The notes under the pieces are model-generated. The model saw only the letters and a program-made list of their open reading frames with translations, did not search any database and was not told the DNA's origin. The translations under genes and the position numbers were made by a program. Shown one piece after another: positions 10,265 to 20,564 of a DNA stretch of 64,000 nt. Source of the DNA: Xenoacremonium recifei (lineage: Eukaryota > Ascomycota > Sordariomycetes > Hypocreales > Nectriaceae); contig WOFQ01000015.1 in the NCBI GenBank assembly GCA_012184525.1, positions 1 through 64,000 on the forward strand. Direction: 5' to 3'. The stretch's first letter is position 1. Each line of letters opens with the position of its first letter.

Positions 10265-11960
10265 CTAGATGTCGAGAGCATATTGTTCCCAGGTCTCATC
10301 GTCGTCACTGACAGAGTTTGTTTCCCAAGGAGCGGCAATTTCGACGATATCGATTGACTCATGAGGGAAGTCCAACATGGGCGCAGCCGACGTCTCCCAT
10401 GAAACAGTGACCTTAGGAATGGCCTCGTTAATGAAATGCTTCCAATCTGGGCCCGTGTACTGCAGCTCGGGAGCGTCGCCAAAGGCAACTTGACATGAAG
10501 GCTGCTGGCCCCAGCTCCGGCGACTCTCCTGAATGACTCCGTTCTGCCACTTCTGCTTCGCCATGCCAATCTTGATGTGATGCAGGTTAAGACCAGGGAT
10601 GTCTCTGAGCTTCTGCAGAAACCGGGGCCAGAATTGAGTCTTGGGCATCGTCGCAGGATCGCCCTCAATGCGACGGAAGAGGCAGACTTTCCACAGCTCG
10701 AGGCGTTTGAGAGTTGGAGCAAATCTAGCGATGACATCCAGGATCCAAGACTCTTCAAAATACAAGTAACCGAAGTTGAGTTCCTCGAGATGTGGAAAGG
10801 CGGGCGAAGGGACCAAATCACCTACGTCCGTGGGCGCGGGCTGAGAGCTGGATTTGTTGGCCAACCAACGAAGAAACGTTCCCAGTCGCTCGTACTCGAC
10901 CCTGGGCGGTTGATTGAGTCGGAGATGCTTGACATTCTGGCACTCTGTAAGGAATCGACAAAAGGTAATATCATCGGTGTCCGTCGGGAAGGGTGTGTCT
11001 CCGGCTTGGATGCCTATGCCATTCTCATCTCCGGCCTCGACCCAGGGGGCTTGCATGTCCAGGTGCAATCTCTCCAGATTTTGCACAACGGGGAGAATCT
11101 CTGATTCAGCTCTGGGTAGAATGGCCAGAGCACGTCTGCTAACGTGGTTTCCGTGCCTGGCTAGGACTTCAATGCCCTTAGGGCGTGCCTGCGCTTTGCC
11201 CAAGGCAGACAGGATGGTCATGAACAGACGAGACGCATAGTCATCGCCCTCTGCTGGGAATCGTGTCGGCCGGAGTCTCCAGGCTTGAACGCACTTCATG
11301 GCTGTCTCTCGGAAGATGGTGGGTTCACCATAGCTTCGCCATTCGCTGAAACGGCCATCACGAGTGCGTTTCTGGGAATTGAAATCTCGGATGATAACGG
11401 ACTCGAGATTTTTCAGGTTGGCGAAAGCAGTGGTGAGAAGCTCGACATGATAGCCCGTTGCTATCATTAGGGTATACTCCTGACAAAGCTCTTTGTGGCG
11501 ACGCATCTGTGCTGGGGTAGGATGCTCTAGAGGAACCGAAAAGGTAGGGACTTCGCCGGTCCCCGGGTACACTCGATCGAGGCCGAAGTGCACATGCTTG
11601 AGATGGGGGCCAAGGCGGCTTTGGGAAATGTCGATGAGTGCCTGCAGACTGAAGGTGCTGAGCATGAACTGTTTGCGGGTAAAGAACTCAAGAATAAAGG
11701 TGCGGTCGAGAGCCTGGAAGAAGTACCGAGATACGAGACGCAGGCTGCTGAGGTCAGGGGTGGGCAAGAGTTGCTGTATACGGAGGAGGACCTCCAAGGG
11801 AAGAGTGTGGAGCGGGCTCTCATTCATCGGGCTGTCACTCATGGTATCTAGAGAAGAGGAGGTCAGAGGATTCTTTCAAGTTGGTACCAGGGATGATGCT
11901 GATGTACGAGAATTGAGTTTGGGGATAGAAGGAGGAGCATTATGAATAAGACTTACCCAT
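10265..11960 (-). CDS. F-box protein with a four-base first coding exon
   Basis: The large frame (11847-10265) starts with an F-box at its N-terminus: LHTLPLEVLLRIQQLLPTP, then LSSLRLVSRYFFQALD. F-box proteins link substrates to SCF ubiquitin ligases through Skp1. The rest, about 450 residues, has no recognised repeats but has leucine-spaced segments such as NLERLHLDMQ, NVKHLRLNQPP and LEELNFGYLYFEESWIL, suggesting degenerate leucine-rich repeats. A well-formed intron (11956-11848, donor GTAAGT, acceptor CTCTAG) lies just upstream. Splicing it joins ATGG to ATACCATGAGT in frame, giving MDTMSDSPMNES and 528 residues. If translation instead starts at 11842, the intron is in the 5' UTR and the protein has 525 residues. 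The substrate is unknown. Confidence 0.85.
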
Positions 11961-13122
11961 CTTTCCAAGGTGTAAACGCCTGGGCGATTGGTGTTTCCAA
12001 CGGCGGAATGTTTGTTGAGAAGATAAGTGTTCTTTTTCGTGTCAACGAAACAAATCATCTGGATTGGATTAGCTAAGGTCTTGTGTAGCATCAAGGTGGC
12101 GTACTCGTGGGACGTCAACCCCCCTCAGGCCAGCGCACACTCTAACGTGATGATGAGTGTAATTCCTGCTTGGGACGTGTGGGATGGCTAGCTGTGGGTA
12201 CAATAATCGAGACAGAATACAGACGCTGATGTATAATGATCTGTGAAGATAGATGTTGCCGAGTATCTGCACGATGTTTTGTCGTTGTTGAGTTGAAGTC
12301 GGTTAGGCTGAGCCTCAGCTGAGCCTGGGTCTGGTGATTTCGAGAGCACCCGAGAGAAAAGGTCGGGTGATTTCCTGGTCGGCCGTCAACTCGCTGAAAG
12401 CCCGGGTTCATAAAAGCAAACGCAATCGCACCTTGACGCTCTTTAAATAGAGAAATATCGTCTATTGCTCTTCACGGTCTCTCTCACAGGGGTCGTCGCC
12501 GGCTGTTCAGCTTGCCTGTGGATGTGCGGCGCAGGCAGCAGATGCCAGGCAGCCAGGCGGAGTGGAGGTGCGATTGACCAACGACTTGAGAGTGGTGGCG
12601 ACGCTGAGTTGGCTGTTAGAACAAGGAGGATAATGACGAAGAAGGCGAAATGGTGGTCAAGCAGTTATTCTCGTGGATTGCCTGCCCTTTTGTTTGTTTG
12701 ACAGGTTGGTGTTTGCTGCAACTGAAACGAAGAGCAGCTGAGCTGAACGGAGCTGTTGGGGAGAGTTGTGATACACAGTGTGAAGAAAGTATAGCACAAA
12801 GCGTTCCAGGGGTTGCATTATTCACTAAATGCGCTGGGAATAGGGCGCTTCGGGGCACGCAAGGACCGTGTGAATTACGGTCTTCCACTTAAATATGTGC
12901 CTTGGCGTCGTACAATCAATCGGAAGCGAATGCCCGAGTGAAGTCGACTGGGAATTAATTATCAGCCTTCTTCAATTATCACTCAAACATAGCACATGTT
13001 CCTAAATGTCATAACTTCATTTTGTATATGGCGCTCATGATAATAATCCGAACCATGTATCACTGTATCCCTCTTACAATCTTCCCATCTATACTTTCTT
13101 TACCTATCCCTATCCAACTCTA
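11961..13122. other. Intergenic, no gene seen
   Basis: This 1.2-kb stretch lies upstream of the F-box gene and downstream of the aldolase gene, both on the minus strand. Open frames are short and unconvincing on both strands. The right end (about 12950-13110) is AT-rich and probably contains the aldolase 3' UTR. Confidence 0.6.
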
Positions 13123-14115
13123 TCACAGCTTGTTCTCAATCTCCATCACCTCCTTCACGCCCTCCGCAATCGCCGCCACCCTCTTCTCATCCAGCCTCTT
13201 CAACGGCCGACGCGGGTAACCGCCATAGCCATAGTAGCTCTGGATCGCCGACTTGGTGCCCGCGATGGCCGCCTTGGTCAGCACCCAGTCACACTTGCTG
13301 AGAACTTTCTGCAGCGCCTGGGCCTCGTCCTTCTTGCCCGCCGCGTACAGGTTCCAGACGCGCACGCATGTCTTGGGCATGACGTTGGCGCCGCCGGCGA
13401 TGATGCCGCTGCCGCCGCTGACGAGCGTCTGGATCGTGAAGTCGGCGATACCGCCGAAGGCCATGTAGCCTGAGCCCTCGTGAGAGGGAGTCTTGGCGTC
13501 CGTGGCCAGGGCGACTCGTGTGAGCTTGCCGGTGCTGCCACAGGTGAATTTGGTGCCGGTGATGTTGGGGTGCTGAGCCAGCTGAATGAGGAGGTCGCTG
13601 TCCATGTCGACGCCGGCCACGGCACCGGGGTAGTTGTAGAGGATGATAGGCAGAGGGCTCTCGTCAGCCAGCTGGATGAAGTAGTCGTGGACAGCCTGCT
13701 CGTCCATCTGGGCACGGTAGTATGAGGGTGGCAACACCAGAGTATAGTCAGCACCAGCAGCCGCGGCCATGGTGGTCAACTCAAGGGTGCCTCGAACGCT
13801 GCCCTCGGTAGCACCTAGGATGATGGGTGTGTCGGTGAAGCCCGCCTCGTCCAATGCTTCCCGGGTTGCCTTGGTCACGGCGATCTTCTCTTCCCGGGTA
13901 CAGTGAACGGCCTCGCCATTGGAGCCCATGGTCACAAGACCGGCAAGACCTGCTCGAGCTAACCGCTGAGCATGCTTCTTGACAGTGGGGATATCAAGGT
14001 CCTCAGTCTCGGGGTCGAAGAAGGTCATGGTAGGAGCATAGATGCCACACGGCAACGGCCGACGCGAAGCGTTGTGGTGGCCATTGGAAGCCGAAGTGCT
14101 GTTTGCAGCAGGCAT
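13123..14115 (-). CDS. DapA-family (class I) aldolase, probably of 2-keto acids
   Basis: A 330-residue intronless protein of the dihydrodipicolinate synthase / N-acetylneuraminate lyase superfamily, which are TIM-barrel Schiff-base aldolases. Visible hallmarks are GSNGEA (the GxxGE substrate-carboxylate loop) at about residue 64, the catalytic tyrosine in ILYNYPG near 157, the Schiff-base lysine in ITGTKFTCG near 184, and the GGSGIIAG loop near 235. Fungi do not make lysine through diaminopimelate, so true DHDPS activity is unlikely. Fungal relatives include L-threo-3-deoxy-hexulosonate aldolase of D-galacturonate breakdown (LGA1/GaaC) and 4-hydroxy-2-oxoglutarate aldolase-like enzymes; I cannot choose between these by eye. 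The next gene on the right is a divergent sugar-type oxidoreductase, which suits a carbohydrate-acid role. Confidence 0.85.
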   Translation of the reverse strand: MPAANSTSASNGHHNASRRPLPCGIYAPTMTFFDPETEDLDIPTVKKHAQRLARAGLAGLVTMGSNGEAVHCTREEKIAVTKATREALDEAGFTDTPIILGATEGSVRGTLELTTMAAAAGADYTLVLPPSYYRAQMDEQAVHDYFIQLADESPLPIILYNYPGAVAGVDMDSDLLIQLAQHPNITGTKFTCGSTGKLTRVALATDAKTPSHEGSGYMAFGGIADFTIQTLVSGGSGIIAGGANVMPKTCVRVWNLYAAGKKDEAQALQKVLSKCDWVLTKAAIAGTKSAIQSYYGYGGYPRRPLKRLDEKRVAAIAEGVKEVMEIENKL

Positions 14116-16303
14116 AATGGGAATGTTTGGGGGTTATCACAGAGGTCAATTGAGGCCTTCTAATGCGTTGTATAGGATATGGTGAGCGAACGTAATGTCG
14201 ATTGAGGTTAGGCAAAGATGGATGCGATGGCACACGCAGTACTGAACAAAGCTAGGAGACATGGGGGGGTTTTAACCAGAGCCCGAGGCCTTTATATGGG
14301 CAATGTATGGAGAATCAGGAACGGCGCTTGCCACACGCTGTCAACTTGCAGACAATGTGAGGCTAAAGTTGGGGGTGGATTCGAATCCCGAGACCAATCC
14401 TCGTTGCAACGTCTGCTGCCGTGGACATTGGCCCGACTGGATCCCCCAAGGAATTACAGAGTGGATGAGAAATATGCAGGCTAGGGATGGTTGGTCGCTT
14501 GATCTCGTGGTAATACAGAAAACAGCTCGTGATGGTTGATGAAGTCAAATTGGGTTCCGCTTGGGCCCTGATGGAGGTTTGAAGTTTAGGTCTTAGGCAT
14601 TTCGCAAGTCAAGTTTTCGATTTAAAGGAAGAGACAATTGATGCTCAGAACAACAAATCGAAGATGGTTCAGAGGTAGAACCCAGTCTCAAGCACGTTGT
14701 TGACAAGGAGGGGTAAGAATCCCCGTCGCTGCATCTCGCTGCCGAGGAGGGGTTGAGCGACAGGGTTTGGCGGAGATCGGCATCTGGGAGGATCCAGGAC
14801 CGGATAGCGCCCATGAAATGGTGTTATAAGAAGCCTGTGACTTTGTCTCATGGCAACTCGGTCTCTGCCAAAGAGTTTTGGTTGCAGCTGCGTCTCCGGA
14901 CAGCGGAGGTCATGCATAGACAAAGCTGGTTGAAAGAGATATATCATCTCCGCCGACAGCAACTTCAACCGACACCTCAAAGCTTGAAGTTGAACCCTTG
15001 TCAGTAACTGAGACTGAGGCTCACCTGAATGGGGCATCTGGAACATCCGTTCCGCATCTTGAAGGGGGTTGGATGTCATTTGACCACCTGCATGGATGCC
15101 ACCGTGACGTGAAGTCAAAGGGGGCCGGATGAAGACTGGGCCGGAGAGCAGACGAAGCACCGGCGGGCGAGGAGCTAGGCCGGCACCGGGAGGCCGGTCA
15201 GCAAACTCGAGGCGTGATGCCAGTGAAGGATGGACGGAGGACGTTCGTTCAGTGGAGGGTGGAAGATTCTCAGTAAGACCCCCAAGGACCGTCCCCAAAG
15301 ATGTTCCACCAATTAGACAGGCCTATCGATTCCAGACTTTGGGGTTGGCCACTGTAGGTTCCATAGGCCTGAAGACGATGCAGGGAGTAACAAACACGCC
15401 ATGCTCATCACTTCACAAGATTCTCTCCTGCATGCTGCAAACTCCTCCCACCACGAGACGAACTCGTAATTTTCGAACCTGTTGTTTTCGCGTCTCAGCA
15501 GTAGACTCGGCATCTCGGGCAAATGTCCGGACTATGTCATGGCGATGCGGAGCAGCTGCCGAGCCGTGGGGGTGGGGGAGGGGCAATGAATGAATGGGAT
15601 CATCATCATGGTTCACAATGAGGGGCAGTTGGAATGCGCGAAGAGATGGAAACCGGTGATGATGATGTGCTTGGGGGTGGTATGCTGTAGTTTACGATGC
15701 TGTTGAGACCTCTTCTAGATTATATCAACATTGAATTGTGTTGTAGATTATGACATTTCCATGGTCGCTGTCAGGTATCTGTGATCTTACATGATTATAG
15801 CAACAACCTACTCCGTACTAGGAACCCTCTCACAGTACAGCATCACCCTCAGCGCCCAAGCCCAGTCTCTCGTTTAAGAAACGCCAGAAATCAGCTGGCC
15901 AACATCAGATTCCTCGAGAAATACTCCCGTGAAATGAATCTCTTGATTGGAGGAAGCAAAACGCCGCCCGATTCTTCCTCCAATTGCTGGCCTTCTTTTC
16001 GGGTAGAAGTCCGACGCTCATAAATATGCGGGCCATGGAGCTTCCCCAGATTTCTTTATGAGCTCATGACATCTTGAGAGTTGCCTTTTGTTCCATCTTA
16101 TCCTCTGTCTCTGTACGTGTTTGTCAGGGGCAAGCTTCATAAGCGTTTGCAGAGAGAAGTTGATAGAGTGTGTTTTGTCTAGAGCTGTTGCCTTTCTCGC
16201 CTTATTGCATCAGCCCCTCATCCCCCGCAGTCGCATCGCCATCACCTCCACCAAGCTCCATCACCAACCTCAATCCTCCCCATTGAGCGAGCAATCCAGC
16301 ATA
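14116..16303. other. 2.2-kb divergent intergenic region
   Basis: There is no convincing gene between the divergent aldolase and oxidoreductase genes. Frames of 209 codons (-, about 14669-15298) and 154 codons (+, about 15129-15593) overlap each other and show no family features. The length leaves room for a shared regulatory region. The final 100 bases before the oxidoreductase are pyrimidine- and CCA-rich leader-like sequence. Confidence 0.55.
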
Positions 16304-17602
16304 ATGAAGCCTCTCAACGTGTTGATGGTACGTGCCCCATCTCAGAGTACCTGTCCTTATGTCTAACACACCTAGATCGGTACTGGCGAGTACACCACCG
16401 GCTTTGTCGGTGGCGGCGCCTCAGGCTCCGACAAGAAGGTCGGCGTCGTTGGCCTGTCTCTGTTTGATCTGCGGCGGCGTGAGAAGGTCGGCGAGCTGGG
16501 CATGGTGGGTGTCAATGGAAAGAAGTTCCCTGCCATCCGCGAGCACCTCGACAAGAACATCTCCAAGGTCTACAACAACCTCGACACCTCCTTCACATCC
16601 TACCCCTCCAACGACACCGTCGACCCCGACGCCTACAAGACCGCCATCGACGCGCTCTCCCCCGGCGACGCCATCACCATCTTCACCCCCGACCCAACGC
16701 ACTACCCCATCGCACGCTACGCCATCGAGCGCGGCATCCACGTGCTGCTCACCAAGCCAGCCGTCAAGGAACTCTCCCAGCACCAAGACCTCGTGGACCT
16801 TGCGCGCAAGCACAACGTCTATGTCTTCGTCGAGCACCACAAGCGCTTCGACCCGGCCTACGCCGACGCACGCCACAAGGCGCAGGCCCTCGGCGACTTC
16901 AACTACTTCTACAGCTACATGAGCCAGCCCAAGAGCCAGCTCGAGACGTTCAAGGCGTGGGCGGGTCGTGAGAGCGACATCTCGTATTATCTGAATAGTC
17001 ACCACGTTGATATCTGCGACTCGATGGTGCGGCAGCGCGGATACTTGCCGACGCGGGTCACGGCGACAGCCTCAAAGGGCGTGGCCACGGGGCTGGGGTG
17101 CGACCCGGCGACTGAGGATACCATCTCGCTGATGGTCACCTGGGAGAAGCCAGATGATGCGAGCAAGCGCGGCATCGGCGTATACACAGCGAGCTGGACA
17201 GCCCCCCAGCGCGCAGGCGTGCACTCAAACCAATACTTCCACTACCTGGGCGGCAGCGGCGAGATCCGCATCGACCAAGCCAAGCGCGGATACGACGTCG
17301 CCGACGACTCCGCGGGCCAACTGATGTGGTATAACCCGTTCTACATGCGGTACGCACCCGACGAGGACGGCAACTTTGCAGGCCAGACGGGGTACGGATA
17401 CATCTCGCTGGAGAAGTTTGTGGATGGGTGCCGCGCGGTGAATAGCGGTGCGGCAACGCTGGATGGGCTGGATGCGAAAAGCTTGCCGACGCTGAGGAAT
17501 ACGATTGCCACGACGGCGATTTTGGAGGCGGGGAGGAGGAGTATTGATGAGGGGAGGGAGGTGAAGATTAGGGTGGAGGATGGCAAGTGGACGTTGGAGT
17601 AG
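16304..17602 (+). CDS. Gfo/Idh/MocA-family NAD(P)-dependent oxidoreductase
   Basis: Two exons: 16304-16327 (MKPLNVLM) and 16376-17602, with a 48-nt intron (GTACGT...CCTAG), giving 416 residues. The N-terminal Rossmann fold begins VLMIGTGEYTTGFVGGG, a divergent nucleotide-binding loop. TPDPTHYPIARYAIERGIHVLLTKPAVK is the region of the family's EKP motif, here TKP, and EHHKRFDPAY and NSHHVDICDSM are catalytic-domain segments. The family oxidises or reduces sugars, sugar acids and polyols. Close fungal relatives have been annotated as D-galacturonate reductase-like, but substrate cannot be read from sequence. The divergent DapA-family aldolase next door supports a sugar-acid pathway, as inference. 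Confidence 0.88.
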
Positions 17603-17960
17603 ATGGTCGGATGTGGGAGAGGTCATAGTGTTAAAATGAAGCCGAATAAAAAGGAGATCTACATCTTAAGATGTTATCTTTTCTAGTTGTTCGTTGTAAG
17701 TCGTCGTACCAAGATCGAGCATGGTGATGCCGACCGCCGCTAAACTGTGTTTAATTCAACAATTAATTAAGCTTTATTCTCAGCATGAGAACTTGAGAAT
17801 ATTGATTAGAGTTCAACTCAAAAGGGCTCAAATAAAATTTTACTTGATAATATAAGATTTTATCAATTGTAATGGCTAGTATATATATCCCAGCACTCCC
17901 GCTCTATTGAAGACTCCAGCAATTCTGGAACCAATTTAGTGGCGCTCCATCCCATCCAAA
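17603..17960. other. AT-rich intergenic spacer
   Basis: This stretch separates two + strand genes. The part from about 17740 to 17890 is unusually AT-rich for this window and contains an inverted TTGATAA...TTATCAA around 17845-17868. It probably combines the oxidoreductase 3' UTR and the RIT1 promoter. No gene is present. Confidence 0.5.
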
Positions 17961-19509
17961 ATGTTTCATCAACCTTCCACCTCGCCCTCCTCCCTCCCTC
18001 ACTTACACCCCCCCTCACCAAAAATGCCCGACCCTCACCCCTCAACCGTCCTCTTCCCCTCGCAGCCCGAGTCCATCTCGCAGCTGCTCGCCTCCCTCAA
18101 GCGCAGCACGCTGTCCATCCACAACCGCCTGACCAGCATCCAGGCCGACGCCGAGTTTGTGGCGAGGGTTGCGGCCGCGTATCACCGCCCGATGGTGGCG
18201 AATGAGCGCTGCGGGAGCTGGTATGTGCCGCCGGCGGTGAAGAAGGGTAGTGCGTATTTTAAGAGTACGGATGGGCATGAGAGGGCGTGGAAGTTTAGTA
18301 CAAGGAGGTTGAATCTGCATCTGTTGGAGATGATTGAGGAGAACGACGGGTAAGTTCCTTGATGGATGTGATATTTGGTGGTCCATGTACTAACAGCTTA
18401 TAGTATCATCATTGTTGACTCTACTCGCCGAGGAAAACGCAAGTCATGTCCCTTTATGATCGAAACATCCTCGAGATACTAACAAAACCTTAGGAATGCC
18501 CGATGCCCTCTCAACCACCATCCCCATCTGGTGCACCGTCCTCAACCTCACCCTGCTCCCCTCTCACCCTCTCTCCCAAACCCTTCATCTACCTCCAACT
18601 CTCCCACCCTCCACCCACGCCCAAATCACCGCCCTCATCCCCTCCTTCATCGCCTCCCTCCAGGCTCTCAACCTTTCCTTCCCCAAGCTCACCAAACCTC
18701 TCCGCCCCTTCTGGATCACCCCGGCATCCCCCCTTCCAGAGGACACTATCAAGCAGCCTATCTTTGACGACTACCTCCCCGTCATCTGCTGCACCGCCAG
18801 TCGTCGTGTCCTCGCCGATCCTGGCTCCGAAGCTGACGCTCGGGGCTACATCCAAGGCGCCGCCGACGATACGGAGAATTGGGCTCATGGCCTTACGCCT
18901 CTGATCTTCTGGGCCCATTCAGACGCTCTTCTTGCTGCTCCAGAGTCCGACCTGCCGGCTCTCATCACCGACCTCATCACCAACCTCGTCACCTCTACAC
19001 CCAAGGAAGCAACCTCACCAGTCCACGTTCTCACTCCCTCTATTTCGGTGTGCGCTCTACCCCTGCCAGACGTCCAACCCTCTGACCAGTGTCATATCGC
19101 GCTTACTTCCAAAGTCACACCCCAGGAGACATGGTGCAAGTCCAAGTCATACATGGAGGTCGGCCTCGGCAAGAGTAAGACCGCAAGTAGGAACTTACGT
19201 CTTGCTCTGGAAGCCATATGCGGCTTTGTATTCGAGTTTTTCAAAGCTCAGGGGCTTGCGGGCCGAGTCCTTGTGGCGTGTGAGTCAGGGCGTGATGTCT
19301 CTGTCGGCGTGGCTTTGGCTATTCTGTGCTATCTCTTCGACGACCAGGGCGAGATTCGTTTTCCGGGGCCCGACGACTATTTTACTAAGACGATGGTTAA
19401 GAGCCAGCTCGGCCTCATCATGACGGTTTACCCAGATGCGAACCCTAGTCGCACGACTTTACAAAGTGTCAACAGCTTCATGATGGATTGGCACCCAGTG
19501 AAGCAATGA
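17961..19509 (+). CDS. RIT1: Initiator tRNA A64 ribosyl-phosphate transferase
   Basis: Three exons: 17961-18349, 18404-18438 and 18494-19509, giving 479 residues. Rit1 adds a 2'-O-ribosyl phosphate to A64 of cytoplasmic initiator tRNA-Met so that it cannot act in elongation. Recognisable parts are SLKRSTLSIHNRLTSI at the N-terminus, ANERCGSWYVPP, FKSTDGH, and the highly conserved IIIVDSTRRGKRMPDALSTTIPIW across the second intron. The C-terminal half has VACESGRDVSVGVALAILCYLF, a P-loop phosphatase-like CxxGRD loop, and ends with HPVK. Intron 1 is GT-AG. Intron 2 must be GC-AG (donor GCAAGT, branch ACTAAC, acceptor CTTAG), because the GT four bases later breaks the frame. Met22 (position 18024) is an alternative start nearer to the conserved region. 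Confidence 0.93.
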
Positions 19510-19650
19510 AAATAAGAAGAAACAAAAAAAAGCCGTGTCTTGTCATTGCGTCGTTGAAATTATCTATATCCGTGCCTTCTAGTTAGGCGCCCAGATGTGT
19601 CCCAGTGCATACTCGCAAATTCTCACAACCTCTAACGAACCTCGGTTTCT

Positions 19651-20439
19651 TTAAACCTCTCCGGCCTCAATCTTGGCCAATGCGGCAGGAAACTCGCTCC
19701 ACTCGCGCATGATGATCACGGCACCAGCCTCGGTCAGGACCTTCTCCATCTCGGCCTTCTTGTCGTCGGCATAGGGGCCAACATATCCGATAACCTTGAT
19801 GCCAGCACGGGTACCGCTCAGAGTACCGCTCTTGCTGTCCTCGATGGCGACACACTCCTCGGGCTTCTTGCCCAGCTTCTCCATGGCGTGGAGGTAGATG
19901 GCAGGGTTGGGCTTGCTAGTAGGGGGGTTCAAGCTCGTGGCGGCTGAGAAGACAACGTCGCCCTGGAAGTACTTGTCCTGGCCGACCTTCTCAATGGAAG
20001 CGCGAACACGGCGCAGGGCAGATGAGGAGACGACAGAGAGCAGGTACTTGCCAGAGGCAGCCAGCTTCTCGAGCTCATCATCGACACCAGGGCAGGGTCG
20101 CAGCGCAGCCTTGAGCTTGGCAATGACGGCGTCCTCCTCCTGTCGTACGTAGGTCTCCATATCCTCGGCATTGATCTCAATGTTGTACATCTTCTGAAGC
20201 GACGTGAGCATGCCGCGGAAGTTCTGGCCGACGAATTCCTGGATGAGCGACTCGCCCGTGAAGCGAGCCTCGAGTTTGCGCTCTTCGCAGATCTTGTTGA
20301 TGAGGTCGGCGCAAGCCTCGAAGGCGAGCTCCTCGGACAGGACGAGGGTGTTGTCGCAATCGAAAAGGAGGGTGGTAATCTAGCGGATCGTAAGTCGAGG
20401 GGCTCTGCTGGTGAGGACAATACAACAAACCTGAGGCAT
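19651..20439 (-). CDS. HAD-superfamily hydrolase, phosphatase-like
   Basis: Two coding exons: 20439-20431 (only MPQ) and 20379-19651, with a 50-nt intron (GTTTGT...CGCTAG), giving 245 residues. HAD motif I is at the start of exon 2, LLFDCDNTLVLSEE: the nucleophile Asp and the acid/base Asp two residues later. Motif II is SVVSSSALRRVRASIEK, the motif III lysine is in TSKPNPAIYLHAME, and motif IV is CVAIEDSKSGTLSGTRAG. A helical cap lies between motif I and motif II. This is the beta-phosphoglucomutase / haloacid dehalogenase-like subfamily, probably a cytosolic small-metabolite phosphatase. The substrate is unknown. It converges on RIT1 with 141 bases between stop codons. Confidence 0.88.
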
Positions 20440-20508
20440 CTTGGCGGTTCTGGGGTGTTGGGGGGACGAGAGAGAGATGTGGCTGCGCGAGAGGAGGAGG
20501 GGCAGAAG

Positions 20509-20564
20509 CTAGACAGAGACGTGGTTAGTAATAGACCAGCTGCATGGTCGAAGTCGGGACTTAC
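20509..20564 (-). other. Probable 5' UTR intron of the HAD hydrolase gene
   Basis: Read on the minus strand, a GTAAGT donor at 20564, a TACTAAC branch point and a pyrimidine-rich CTGTCTAG acceptor ending at 20509 define a 56-nt intron, 70 bases upstream of the start codon. Its form matches the coding introns of the window. RNA evidence would be needed to confirm it. Confidence 0.6.

Noticed and set aside
14371..14384. tRNA-like T-arm (ggattcgaatccc)
   Set aside because: No A box, anticodon arm or acceptor stem at the right distance upstream; only the T-loop-like palindrome is present.
14669..15298. 209-codon minus frame between the aldolase and oxidoreductase
   Set aside because: No family features; overlaps a 154-codon plus frame of the same quality; no splice support.
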